DNA from: Blepharisma japonicum
Taxonomy: Eukaryota > Ciliophora > Heterotrichea > Heterotrichida > Blepharismidae
Length of the DNA: 64,000 nt
Assembly (NCBI GenBank): GCA_949751835.1
Contig: CATKHK010000069.1
Coordinates: 124,001 to 188,000 of the forward strand
Reading direction: 5' to 3'
A model generated the notes under the pieces. That model saw nothing but the letters and a program-made list of their open reading frames with translations. It made no database searches and had not been told where the DNA came from. Position 1 is the first letter of the stretch, and every line of letters starts with the position of its first letter. Position numbers and translations under genes: made by a program. Positions 52,401-64,000 of the stretch are shown here, piece by piece.

Positions 52401-52590
52401 AATTGGCATAATAATTATTTGGATTTGAGCTAAAAAGTGAAGGGCATGAATTCACACATACTTTGCTATCAACCATGTAGTATTGATTTGAGCATGCGCA
52501 GTAAGGTGATATGCCATAGGTGTTAGATGAACAGCAGGAAGAGTAGGTCAACAATATTTTGGTGAAAGAAAATAAAGTAAATATCAACAT
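43449..52590 (-). CDS. Giant LamG/Cys-rich multi-pass membrane protein, paralogue E (7 modules, IES-interrupted)
   Basis: Encodes 3000 residues after removal of a 139-bp insertion at 51418-51560; the frame changes exactly there. Signal peptide MLIFTLFSFTKILLTYS; TAA stop. RGxYF motifs lie near 52230, 51138, 50138, 49097, 48084, 47024 and 45913. The first interval is 1092 bp, or 953 bp without the insert, matching 955 bp in gene B. The modules correspond to 1, 2, 3, 4/6, 7, 8 and 9. One long stretch (47343-48596) has no TGA and shows a full module 7 LamG plus Cys-rich domain. Its core NYWNFLSFTG has TGG where several paralogues have TGA. Tail: beta-rich domain, then the membrane domain from about residue 2634, ending in HPKKVER. 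Gene D is its nearest relative in the tail. The insert falls in the Cys-rich stretch after module 1, inside CTACTTGIVSGCCD. Confidence 0.85.
51418..51560. mobile_element. 139-bp IES-like insertion in gene E
   Basis: An extremely AT-rich insert flanked by GTAG direct repeats (51418-51421 and 51557-51560), each with a central TA. Removing 139 bp joins CCAGTAG to TGCATGCTG, which aligns with CCTGTAGTGCATGATG in gene B near 22575. It also restores the frame across CTTGIVSGCCD. No GT-AG junctions, no coding capacity and no strong terminal inverted repeats; a 10-bp direct repeat ATATTTTATT occurs near both ends. A retained TA-bounded IES is the best reading. Confidence 0.75.
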
Positions 52591-52612
52591 GTTTTTATGT
52601 ATAAATGGGAAA
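52591..52612 (-). promoter_or_regulatory. TATA-like element upstream of gene E
   Basis: On the minus strand TTTCCCATTTATACATAAAAAC leads straight into the ATG; a weaker match to the TTCC plus TTATAA pattern of B, C and D. Confidence 0.35.
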
Positions 52613-53430
52613 TCTCTCTACTTAACTTTTCAATTAATTTAGTTATAATTTATAGCAGACTTTGAGAATTGATTTATGATCTAAAAGTGTAAAATTGAAA
52701 TTATAATAATGTGATAATAGCTACTGATTTGTAAGAAAAAAGGAAAATTTTGCGTTTCGATTTTATTATAAAATTGCTGGGCTTTATTTGACTGGAATAA
52801 AATAATCCTCAAATCTTTTTAACTACTTTTAACTAAGCTTTATTTGAGGTATAACTCTATTTTTTGCGATTGCATCTTTGTATTATAATTATTTAAAAAG
52901 GTTAAATTTTATGATATTAACTATTATAATTTAATTTATTTTCTCTATGATTATTCTTAAGATTACAATGCTTTAGAGAGGCTTAATTTAGTAAAATAGC
53001 CTTTTGATTAAATGATGAAATATTATCAATTTTCTGATATAATTAAGTGACCTTAAAGATTCTTAATAAAATAATCTATTGATTAAAAAGCCTATATAAT
53101 TTAATAGATTCTTTAGCAGTAATACCTTAGCCTATTCAATCAGTTATGCAAATGTCATATGTTTTGAAAAGAGTCAATTAAAAACTGACTAGCATTAATT
53201 ATAATCTGCACTTTGCAATTTTAAAATTGATCTTGTAGAAAAATTGACATTTACGAGGCATATTCAATCGACAAAGGTATTGCCCCTAGGCGAGCAATAA
53301 TGAGGTTGATGTTATATAAAAAATAAAACAGTAAATTTTATTATTTACATTATTGAATTTAAATCATTATTAATACTTATAAATATATTGCATTTGAATC
53401 GCAAAAATGTGGCATAATTGAATAATTTAG
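52613..53430. other. Intergenic region between E and F
   Basis: About 820 bp of AT-rich spacer without an open frame. It holds two small potential hairpins: CCTCAAAT near 52808 with ATTTGAGG near 52842, and TATTGC/GCAATA around 53279-53300. Their role, if any, is unknown; they could be 3' end or random structures. Confidence 0.4.
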
Positions 53431-56400
53431 TTATTTTTGAATTTTTCTAAGAACTTTTCCTTGTTTAGTAAGTTGACTGTGAATTGGAAGAATCTTGCTT
53501 TTTGCTTTATTGAGCTTATCACTAACTAACTCATATATAGTCCTTCCAAAAATTGTTATCGAAGATAGAAACTGAATTCCTATTATTGCAGTAGCTATCA
53601 CAACAACAGCATTTTCAATTTTTGATATCACATTTGACTCAAAGTTAAACAAATAAGCTGCTGTTGACCCCATAATTAAGCAAATTAATATTTCAGTTAT
53701 TAAATTGCTTATTTGCAAAATTTGGTCTTTAAAAGGCCAGTAGAACAATAAGTGCATAATAGTCATTAAGGAAAGTATAATGTTAACAGTAACTTCTGTT
53801 TGCGGATAATTTCTTAAATAGACTAAATTTATGATATAAATTAGTCTTCTGACAAAAAACAAAAGATAATACTGCGTTGCTAGAAAGGTTCGGTCTGTTC
53901 TAAATTCATAAAAACACGAGCCGAAATAGGCTAAAAATGTTTTCTCACGTGACAATATTCTATTTTTGTTTTTATAAGAAAACCAAAAATAAACACCTGG
54001 AGTAATAATCATTGATAAACAAACTACTGCACAGATAATAAAGTTAGCAATTTGAGTTGGATTGCTAAACTCAAAATCAATAACTCCTATACTAGCAGCT
54101 ACTCCTAATTCAAGATAGCATTGGATCCAAAATCTTAAATAGAAAGAAAACTGGTACGATTTTATAGTCTTTAAAAGATTTTTACTAATTCATCTATGAG
54201 AGCAATGAGAAAAATATAAAAATATTGGTAGAGCTGCAACAGAAGCTAATAGCAATGTAAAATCATTACCTTGGTTTATTAAAATCAGGTTAGTGTTATA
54301 TCCAAAATTGACTGCTTGAGTGTATGGAGTATTTCCTTCTTTTTGATCTATTAAATAAGCAAAAATATTTGGGAATAAGTCAAAAGAATTCAAATTATTC
54401 AAAAATGTGCTCAATTTAGATGAGAGAGGAATTCCTGATAAAGTTAAATAGCTAAGAATTTGCAAGTTGCTCATAATGCTTCATAACGAGCCTGGGTTTG
54501 GACTTACAAATGACAATGCAAGAGCTCCAGCAACAACTGACTGAGCTGCTGCTGTAGATTGTGACGCAACTGCTGCAATTGCTGGGGAGTATGGATCTGG
54601 GTCATAAGCGTTCAAAACTAGAGGAAAATCTGATGAGCCTAAGATTCCATTTGATATAGATCTTATTTCTTTTAGATCTACAAATTTAAAAATAGCTGAG
54701 GTGTCTTTGGAAAGTGCCGCTTTAATATCCAATGAAATATAATAGCAGGTACTATTCACTTTTTCTAATTTACAATAAGCTTCTCCTTGCTTTTCAATTA
54801 TTACAATAAAATCATATAAAGTTAAATCTGCGACTAGGCTCTCTGAAAATGTAAGACAAAGAGAATTATCAGAGAAAACTGTAAGATTAGCTGTAAAAGG
54901 AACTAATAAGCAAGATATTATCCCATTATACCCTAGATTGCAGTAACAGAGATCGTTTTCAAGGCTTGCATTTTCTACACAAGTTGTGCATTTTATAAGC
55001 GACTCACAAAAAGTGCATAGCTTTGGACAAGAGTAAAAAATTCCATCTATACCTCTGAAACCGCCAGGCATAATAGGAATGCAAGTGCTATTATTCGAAG
55101 TATCCAGTACGTAATTTGCATCACAAATACATGAATCAATGTTTATAGCATTTTCAATACAAGCCATGCAACCTCCAGAAGAATAATCTATGCAGTCTTT
55201 ACACAATAAATGACTACAAAGAGAGCATGTATCTCGTCAGTTCCTACAACTTTTTGTGCATTTATTATTACAGTGATAGCATTCATTATAGGCTGGCCCA
55301 CTCCAATATTTATTAATTTTGCAGTTTGGAATGCAAATTTTACTTGTCGGGCAAACACTGCAGTTTTCAGTGCAAGATGTTGTAGAAAAGCTTGATATTA
55401 TTTTTGCTTTATTGAATATCTGTATGCTATAAATAAATCCTTGATAAAAATTATAAACCCCTTGCGAGTTAATCTGAGCTCCTATAGCCATTGCAGTATG
55501 AGGGCCTTCATCAATAAAGGTTCCTGATCCTATGGTTGTAGAAGAATCAGTGACTCCATTTATATAGCAGGATAGTTTATTGTGTCCATCCTGGCTATTT
55601 TCTAGTGTGAATACAATGTGGCTCCATTCATAATTATTAAGCATGACCTGACACTGATAAAAGAATGGAGTTGAGCCTATGGTAAGAGAAATTGATGGTT
55701 TATTGCCTATTAAATAGACTGAATAGAGGGTTGAAAAATTATTTGAAATGCTGTGCTTTGATAAGATCGAGGAAAATGCCGTATCGATGTTTAGCCATAT
55801 AGAAATGGTAAAGGTAGGTGCAATTACCAACTTTGGAGATAAATAATTTGAGTGCTCTGGTAGTCTTAAAACTGAAGATTTGCCATTAAATCAAAACCCT
55901 CGTAAATATGCAGCGATTGGATCATCAGCTTCATACTCTGGATAAAACTTCTCAGTTGATCCAGTTATAACTGGGATTGAGCTTGCCTTATCATAAATGA
56001 CTCCATTTAAAGTATTTAAATCTAAGTCAAATATTATCTCGTTTACTAGCACACATCCGCTTCCAGATTCAGAATATCCTATCGGGCAGCTAGCTCTGCA
56101 AGTTCCTGATGACTCAAAATATCCATTTGCACAAGTTAAACAGCCTGAAGAACTGGAAGATGTGCAGGTTTTGCAGGCAATATCGCATAATTCGCAGTCT
56201 TCATTATTTTCATTCCAAAAATATCCAGGATTACATTGGCAATTTATTCCTATTAAACTTGCGTTCGCCTTGCAGGCAATGCATGTGCTTGTATAGTCAT
56301 CGCACTCTTCACATATGGCATCTTGGCAAAGGTTGCAATTTTTATCAGCTCTTACGCAGCCTTTATTTGAACATCCAGATGAGCACGATGCACAACTGTT

Positions 56401-59400
56401 ACCATCCCAATAGGTATCTATAAGACAATTATTTAAGCAAATATTAGAATTATCGATTGGGCATAATGAGCATCCATTGCAAATGCTTGATACTAAAGGA
56501 ACAGCTAAAAGTGCATTATAAATTTTCAGATCTCATAAAAATCCATTGAAAAATGAAACTAAAGATGTAGGGCTAGCATAGCATGCCCCAATTGTAATTC
56601 AAAATGAGTTTTCTAAATCAGCCAGCCAGCTTGCACCTAAATCACTTGATGTGTCGCTAAACCCATTTATAGCTAAACTTATAGTTTGCTCAGATGCAGA
56701 ACTTATGCTTGAAATCGTAGATATAAAATTTCATTGAGAAAGGGTAGTCTCTACTAAAGGATCAGAGCTTGTATAAGTTATTGTTGAAAAATCTTTTAGA
56801 GTCAAAGTGAGAGATGGAGCTTTATTTATCAATTCAAGACTGATGAATTTTTTAAATGGCCCATTACTGTCCTGTTTAGAAAAAATAGCCCCTGTATCCA
56901 ATATTGGCATTATCCAAGCTGTTATCACAAATTTTGGGGTGAAAGTAAACAGGGGTGATATAGTACCTGGATAAGGGGGAAGCTGCATATAAGATGACCC
57001 AGTAAAATAGTAGCCTCTATTAATAGCTGGGATTGGATCAGTAGGGTCATAATTAGGATAAAAATTATTATCTTTGCCTGTGAGAATTGGGATATTTGAC
57101 TTTAAATCATAAACAATGTCTTTTATTTGATGTGGCATCAAATTAAATACAAAATGATCTAAATAGTTAGAATCAATGCCACAACTACTGCCATTTAAAA
57201 CATATCCAGTTGGACAAAATGAAACACATATTGATTGAACTAGATAATGGCCTGATATACATTCAAGACAACCATTAAATTTTTCATTAGAACAAGTAAG
57301 ACAAATAGGATTGCACATTTCACAGCTCTGAGAGCTTGGTACCCATATAGCATTTTCAAGACATTTACAATGATCAACTGGCTTATAAGCATTTGCAATG
57401 CAATTTGTGCATTCTCCTGAGAAGGTTGTGCATGATAAGCATTCTTTATCCCTGCAAAGGTTGCATGATAAATTATTAATGCATCCTTTACTACAGTCTG
57501 AGCAAGCTGTGCAGCTATCTGGATATTTATCAAAATCGCATTCACTTAAGCATTGGTGATTTGAAGGACAAACAGAGCAGCCAGCCCCACAAGAAGAATT
57601 ATCATAATCTTCAGCTTGATAATTATAAGAATTAAATATCATTAACCGAGACAAAAATCCATGAAGTCCTGAAGTTCCAAGAGTTTGATCATTTCCTATA
57701 TAAAGAGTTCCTGAAAGAGTATCTTTGAAATATATTAAATTTGAAGTTGCAATATATGTAATAGAAACAGAGTTTATAAAGAGATTCAAAATTGTTTTGC
57801 CATCAGATTGAACTTGTCCTGTGAAGCTTAAAAGCTTTCAGCTGTTTAAAATGCTTGTAGAAGCTGTTAAAGTTTTAGTTGAAGAATCAGAAAATTTGAT
57901 TGAGAGAGATGGATATCCTGATGAGTCTACAGTAATTATGAAGATAGCACTTACAGTGTATTTAGTTACTAAGATTCCAGCTGCGAGTGGTTTAGCTCAT
58001 ATAGAAATTGTAAATGAAGGTGCAATCATTACACTAGATGTTAAATAATTTTTAAATTTAAAGTAGTAACCTCTTTTATAGGCAGGAATTGGGTCATTAT
58101 CATCAAAATTTGGATAATTATTACCATTGTTATTGCCGACATTGAATCCAGAAACTATCCCAAGGTGTATCTTATCTGTTAAATCAAATTTAATCCCTAT
58201 ATTCGACGTATAATCACATTTTCGTAGGACTGTATTTTTACTATAGCCGCTTGGACACTCGCTTAAGCATTGTCCAGTTAAACTAAATAAAAAAAATCCT
58301 GACACACATGAAGTACATTTTTGATAGCTTGCTTCTGTGCATAGAGAACACTCGATAGGGCATGTAGCACATGAAAGTCCATTAGAAGTTAGCCCAAAGG
58401 CAGCACTGCAAATGCACAATCCAGAAGACAAATATGCATTGGCAACGCATTGGGAACATTTTGCTGCTCCAAATCCTGTGCAAACTAAGCATAGTGTATC
58501 ATAGCAAATATTACAATTATTTTCTCTTACGCATCCTTTTGGGCATGAGCTGCAATCTAAGCAAGAAGATTCATTTGGATATTTCGAAAATATGCATTCT
58601 GGTAAACAAGAACCTTTCAGCCCAGCTCCACAAAATGTGTATTCATTCATGATGCTTAGAAAATCAGTAATTCTCACATTTCACAGCTGAAAATAATATA
58701 AAAACCCAATAAATCCAGTACTGCTGCCTTTTCCTAATTGCAATTTAGTGGATTGCTGATCTCTGAAGATCAAACTGGGAAGAGCCTTTGTTCAAACAGA
58801 GCTTCCATTTAAATAATATATAAGAATAGACCCACTTGATGTATAAGCTACAACAATAGATAAGTAGTTTCATTTTTTAAGCGGAGAATTTACTCCTATC
58901 GTTCCGCTTACAGAAGATGTTTGTAAGTTATCTTCAACACCTACATAAACAGCGCCTTTTGTATTCACTTGCAGCTTATTTTTCATATAATATCTCCATC
59001 AGTTACTGCATAACTTCATACACTCATTGAAAAGCTATGTGAAAGATAAACAGAAATTGAGGATAATAAATACATGTTTCCATCAAAATAAAGGCCTCTT
59101 TTATATGCAGGTATAGGGTCAGCAGATTCAGGTGATGTAAAAGGCTGATATGTGCTAAAAGAAGTCCCAGTGGTAAATATTCCATAAGATCCTTGAAAAT
59201 CTATATCAAATAGTTGGTCAATTATCACAGTTGAGACTACTGTGCAAGAAGCTCCGTAGCCATACGGACAGTCATTTAAGCATATGTCGTTTATTATTTG
59301 CATACCAGCAATACATGAAGTACACTCAAATAGAGCATCTCATTTGCAATTTGAGCAAAGTTTATCACAAAACGTACAAGAGCCTGAGTTCCAAAAAGTA

Positions 59401-62400
59401 TCTGCTTTGCATTTGCATCCTCCAGATCCATCACTTTCTGCATTTTGAATACAACTAGAACAAGGGCCAGAATAAGATTCGCATTGATAGCACTGTGGAG
59501 TCTTGCAAAGGGTGCATGAGCCGATAGAACTGCTATATCTGCATCCAGTAGTGCATGATCCGCTACAATTTTCACATGTTGATCCATTATAAAATCAAAG
59601 AACTTGACATGACCTAGGGCAATTGTGATCACTAGGGCATTGAGTGCATGGAGATGCGCAACCTATGGTCGTATAGTCACTAAATTTAAAATTTTCTGAG
59701 TTAAAAATGTTTACGTCGTACAAAGAACCAGTAAATCCAGTATTTGCCTTTCCTATATAAAGTGTGCCAATACTTTTATCCTTGAAATAAGCTTTAGTTG
59801 AGGAAGTAGCTGACGCTGTTGTCAATGAGTTATAAAAAGACGTTATTGTCACTGCACTACTTGCTTCGATTTTCCCAGTAAAAGCAATAAAGCTCCATAC
59901 TTGTGATGAAACTAATTGAGCTGATTTAACATAAACTGATGAAGAGTCACTTAGCACCAAGGAAAGACATGGATATCAGCCACTAAAGTCGAGACCAAAA
60001 ATCATATTCCCAGACACTTTTTTAGTTACTACTGGCCCAATGTACAGTGGATTTATTCATATAGATATTGTAAAGTATGGGCCAATAACAGTTTTTGTGA
60101 GTATATAACTATCTGATTTGAAAAAATAACCTTGCAGATACCACGGATATGGGTCAGATGTCTCACGAACAGGATAAACATTATTAGTAGCACCTACTTG
60201 ATTCCCTGAAATATAATCAAGTTTTATCACGTCATAAAAATTTAGACTTAGCCCGATATCTGACGAAAAATAGCAGTTATTTGTAGAAGAAATCTCATCA
60301 TACCCTGTAGGACAGTTAGGAAGGCATAGCATGCTATTATATAAAAAATACCCTGAATTGCAGGAGGTGCATGAAGAATACAGAGAGCCTGTACAAGTAG
60401 CACATCCAGAATAGCAAGCTAAGCATAGAGCTTGGTTTATTGGCTGATAGTAGCCAGAATTGCATTGACATGGAGTCCCAGAAGCATTAGAAATACAAGA
60501 AGTGCAAGCTCCTGATGAAAACGATGAACATTGAGAGCATAAAAAATCATCACATATATAGCAAGACGTCCCTCTTGTGCAGCCCATTGTACAAGTGCCT
60601 AAACATGGCTGGCATACGCTTCCATCATAATAGTGTGAATAATAACATGACCATAATGTTGATACTAAACTTCCTGTAAACCCATAAAGATTATAAGAAA
60701 TTGAAAAGTCTGAAATGGTTGTTCCTCATAGCTGAAAATAACTAATAAATCCATTCAAATTTGAAGATCCCTTACCTATATATAGTTTTTGTCCATCTGC
60801 AAGTCTAAAAACATAATCTGTGACTGAAACAGCAGTTCCAGCGACATTATTAAGGTATGGAGTTATGATTGTCGCTTTATTCGCGAATCCAACTGAGTAA
60901 GAAATGTAGCTTCATTTATTTGAAGTTATAGATACTGATGCAGAGTAGCTTGCAGATGTCCCATCTCATTTTTCTAAATCAAAATTAATAGCGCCACTTG
61001 AATTTATTGTAAATTTATTAGTGCTGTGACTAATTATAGTCCCAGATATAGCAAAAGCTCATATGCCCATGCTCCAAGTATTAGATAAATTTATAGATCC
61101 ACTCAAAAATTGATTAGAGTTAAAATAAAGTCCTCTGTTTTTTGCTGGAAATGGGTCAGAAATTTCTGCACTATTTCAATAATTATAGGTTGCAGAACTC
61201 GTGCCTGAAATCAACGACGAGGAATAAATTCCAGTAAAAGGAGCATTAAAATCTGCTGTTAACACAGTAAAACAAGAATTTCCTCCACAATTTGACCATC
61301 CATATGGAGTCCCATACAAGCAAACCCCAGCATTATCAGGAACTCCATTATTGCATGCTGTATTTGCTCAGGTTTGAGTGCAAGCTGTCCCTAAATGATC
61401 ACAGCATCTAGGAATAATTCCTGTAGTACATGAAGAACACATATCAGAAGCATACCCACTGCAAGTGATGCAATCCGATGTATAGCAAACTTTACAATCG
61501 CTCCCTCTAATACATCAAGGCCAAGTTTGGCAATTTGCGTCACAGTTTTGGCAAGAAGTTCCATCTCAATATTGTTTATCCAAACACTCAATTGTAGGAG
61601 TTATAGTTGGATTTCCATCATCAGTATCAACTCTTGCTTGAAGTCAGTAAAGAAAGCCTCTAAATGATGCTCCTCCTAAATTCTTTCCAATGGTTCATAT
61701 ATTAGTTCCAGGAAAAACGCTCAATTCGCATATGCTCAAGGTTGTAGAGCCAGCTGAATTTCTATTTATTTTGATTCCCATTTCGCACGTATTGCAATTA
61801 ATCTGATTGAAATATAGTGAGGTGTAATGTCAAGATGAAGAATAAGAAGCAGTGCTAACATGGCGTGCTGTGGTGTGAGATACGCTGGAATCTCGGTAAT
61901 TAATCTCAAAATTATAAAAGCCGTTATCTACCCATATGCGTATATATACATTTGAGCCCGCTTTAACATTTAAAATATCTCCATTTTGAAGAGGTTTTAT
62001 TCACATATCCAAAGTAAAATAGAGCCCTGGTATGAAGTTTTTATTGCAAGTAATAGCAGATGTTTGAGCAAAATAAAAGCCTCTATCTAAGGTTGGAAGA
62101 GGAGAATTTTCAATTGGATTATTATATGAAACTCCTCCTGGATTTAAAAATTCTGTATCAGAGCCTGATGAGTCCTCTATGCGATCTAATGATAAATTTT
62201 GAACCTCAAAAAAATTTAAAGTAAATAAAATCGCATTCACTCCACTAGGCTTGCTACAATAGTTATAGCATGTGCCGCAATTTTGCGAGTCTGAAGGAAA
62301 AAGGGAAGGACACATATAGGCGCATATTTTGGAGTCAACCATGAATTTCGGCTTATTGCAGCTGATCTGCCCAGAAACAGTTAAGCTATCATATGGGCAT

Positions 62401-62450
62401 GTTGAAAGAGCCAAATTAACGAGAATGATTAAAATAAAGATCCCTATCAT
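53431..62450 (-). CDS. Giant LamG/Cys-rich multi-pass membrane protein, paralogue F (7 modules, one frameshift)
   Basis: About 3006 residues if one missing base is allowed for at 58979-58983; TAA stop. Signal peptide MIGIFILIILVNLALS. RGxYF motifs lie near 62088, 61140, 60140, 59104, 58080, 57024 and 55907, giving modules 1, 2, 3, 4/6, 7, 8 and 9. This is the most diverged member: module 3 has WYLQGYFF, and module 9 has Trp (TGA) in place of Tyr in its RGFYF motif. Upstream of 58985 the frame continues through FSMSVWSYAVTDGDII. Downstream a different frame continues through VNTKGAVYVGVEDN and KKWNYLSIVVAY, which align with the same LamG domain in E. So the protein on both sides is conserved and only the join is out of frame. 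Beta-rich domain and membrane domain (from about residue 2640) are complete, ending in LRKIQK. Sequencing error, recent pseudogenisation or frameshifting are all possible. Confidence 0.8.
58979..58983 (-). other. Apparent -1 frameshift in gene F
   Basis: A run of five T (A on the coding strand) joins the two frames. One more A would read DGDIIWKNKLQVNTKG, in line with the paralogues. A 15-16 nt intron does not solve the shift: candidate GTAAG..ATAG in this region gives the wrong phase or an internal TAA. Confidence 0.65.
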
Positions 62451-62475
62451 TTTTATTTATGGATAATTTCAATGA
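62451..62475 (-). promoter_or_regulatory. TATA-like element upstream of gene F
   Basis: On the minus strand AATTATCCATAAATAAAA precedes the ATG. It keeps the TCC block and an AT-rich box but not a perfect TTATAA. Confidence 0.3.
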
Positions 62476-64000
62476 CGTCTAAGAAATAAAAATTTTAAAA
62501 TAATTAAATCTTTTAATAAAACTATTGAATTATAATTATTTGTGAAGAATTAGAATTTTTATAATACCTTTGAAAGGTGTGGGGAAGAAAATAGAAACTA
62601 AAAACCTCATTGAAATATGGCATTTTACTATTATGAAGCCAGATAAATATGGGAATAATAGATTAGTCAGTTAAAAGCTTTTATCAAAATATTCTCAAAT
62701 GATTTAGTTTCGCAAAAGATCGAGCTTTATATTCTCAAGAGAAGAGGTATAAAGTGAAATCTACATCTGGAGCTGAGTTTATAAAAAATGGATGATGCCA
62801 TCACTCTTGAACTGAGCAGAATTAAAACTTTTAATTTATAAATACCCTCCTTATCCATGCTCAATAAAATGTGAGATATATGTTGTACAGCATAGCAACA
62901 AAAGACTTTAGCAAATATAATATTTCTAAAATCAGAATTATTATAATTTTAGCAAACATCAGTTGGAATTTTCGAACTAATTATTTTAAATTTTAAAACG
63001 CTTTATTAATTTGATATTTTTTTGACTGTTTAAATTCTTTCAAGCACAAAGATTAGGCAATATTTAGGACTATTTTTATTGCCTAAATAAAAAAGGCTGT
63101 GCAAAATGATCTGCTATAATAATTATCAATTTAAGTCTTAATCTCAGATTTTTATATATTATTACTAAAATATGACTGGATCCTAACTATATCGCTAAAA
63201 CTTACAGGAATGATTATATTTTGTCAACTTTAATTGGGAGAGATTTTAAAATTTTAAGAATAAAATTAATGACGTCATTTAAAGTTTCTTTATTATTCAA
63301 AATTTTGTACATTTTATCAAATATTGTAAAATCAATATGCATAGTCTGAATTTAGCAGGAAGTCATTATTTTGTGTCTAAATTAAAAATTCAATCATTAA
63401 ACTTTGGTGAATTATTTCAGTGGTTTCTCTTTTACCAAAATTTATTTACTCTTTAAAAATGAATGGATTATTTAAATTTGTTATGAAGTAGCTAAAAATA
63501 TGGAAGAGTTTTAATATTGAATTCCATTCAAGAAAAGCATTTTTTATATTGATGAAACTGTTTTTATTTTTATAAGAAATCAAAATGACTACTTTTACTA
63601 GCATTAGTTATTATTACTTTAAGTGCTTTTTAACAGATTCTATCTCTCTTTATAAATCCTGCATTATCCTCCTTAACTTGCATTGATCACGAACTATATA
63701 GCACATCATCATTCAAGTTTATTTAATCATAGATTTAATAAAACAGTAGTATAAGGTATCATGCTAGTATAAGCCACATCAACATAAATTTATAACTTTT
63801 TATTTACTATAAGCTTATTTTAGTATCACAATTATTATAGAAAAAGTAATTTTGGTTATTCACAATGGATTTAAAGAAAGAGCTAAAACAAATACTTATG
63901 AATACATGATATTAAATTTTAATTAGTCTATTCTTCAACTTAAATATATAACATAAGATAATGCTTCTTAAGATTATTTCCTCACTACTGGGTATTTTTT
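62476..64000. other. Upstream flank of the array, no gene seen
   Basis: About 1.5 kb of AT-rich sequence with no open frame of useful length. Around 63560-63590 a short stretch resembles the segment that encodes SYKNKNR in the membrane domain of the giant genes, but the match is short, AT-rich and isolated, so a relic of a seventh gene is not supported. Confidence 0.45.

Larger units (their letters stand above)
4361..62450 (-). repeat. Head-to-tail array of six giant paralogous genes
   Basis: Six genes in the same orientation (A 4361-12166, B 12526-23628, C 24740-32618, D 33966-42974, E 43449-52590, F 53431-62450) share head, module and tail sequences in the same order. Module spacing is about 0.95-1.12 kb in all. 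The tails of D and E are closest to each other, and B and C share an extra module pair, so pairs of neighbours are the most recent duplicates. The array fills more than 90 percent of the window. Confidence 0.9.

Noticed and set aside
53279-53300. Hairpin as a functional terminator or RNA element
   Set aside because: A 6-bp stem in AT-rich sequence is expected by chance.
4361-62450. Dozens of separate small Cys-rich genes ending at TGA
   Set aside because: Consecutive pieces share one frame, continue the same domains across TGA, and paralogues have TGG at the same places.
63555-63600. Relic of a seventh giant gene tail
   Set aside because: Only about 25 AT-rich bases resemble the SYKNKNR segment; nothing around it aligns.
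1-64000. Bacterial, mitochondrial or mycoplasma origin because of TGA as Trp
   Set aside because: Giant LamG/furin-like membrane genes, IES-like inserts, no ribosome binding sites and no organelle genes all fit a ciliate nucleus.
1-64000. CRISPR arrays, rRNA or tRNA genes
   Set aside because: No spaced short repeats, rRNA segments or convincing cloverleaf sequence were seen by eye; a covariance-model scan was not possible.

Overview
The window is nuclear DNA of a ciliate, most likely a Blepharisma-like heterotrich. It is strongly AT-rich. The long coding regions stay open only if TGA is read as tryptophan, while TAA and TAG end genes. At many positions one paralogue has TGA where its neighbour has TGG. 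Every long coding region is free of recognisable spliceosomal introns. The species is inferred, not proven; colpodeans also read TGA as Trp.

Layout. Positions 1-690 (minus) hold the start of a secreted or membrane receptor with a periplasmic-binding-protein-I/ANF-receptor-like ligand-binding domain; it runs off the left edge. Positions 1563-3674 (plus) encode a 703-residue protein with an N-terminal Cys/His zinc-binding module and 14 TPR repeats in seven near-identical pairs. From 4361 to 62450 lies the main feature: a head-to-tail array of six giant paralogous genes, all on the minus strand (called A to F from left to right). They encode proteins of about 2570 to 3700 residues. Each has a signal peptide, then 6, 7 or 9 modules of about 1 kb (LamG/concanavalin-like jellyroll plus furin-like Cys-rich stretch), a beta-rich juxtamembrane domain, and a conserved C-terminal multi-pass membrane domain. 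They look like very large surface proteins for adhesion, recognition or sensing; no function is proven. Gaps between them are 0.36-1.35 kb.

The array is evolving by gain and loss of modules. D, E and F have seven modules. B has nine, through an extra pair. A has lost its last module. C is a mosaic that shares the extra pair with B but has lost three others through in-frame fusions. B and C share a block of near identity over about 1.3 kb.

Two of the giant genes are interrupted by short AT-rich insertions that the paralogues lack: 172 bp in C (flanked by CGCTTAAA direct repeats, with internal inverted repeats) and 139 bp in E (flanked by GTAG direct repeats). Removing exactly one direct repeat plus the insert restores the reading frame and the conserved protein in both cases. 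They behave like ciliate internal eliminated sequences (IESs) that are retained here. Gene F carries one apparent -1 frameshift at a short T run. The gap between B and C holds a coding-like relic (23843-24097) open except for three in-frame TAG codons. A TATA-like element sits just upstream of almost every start codon, implying very short 5' leaders.
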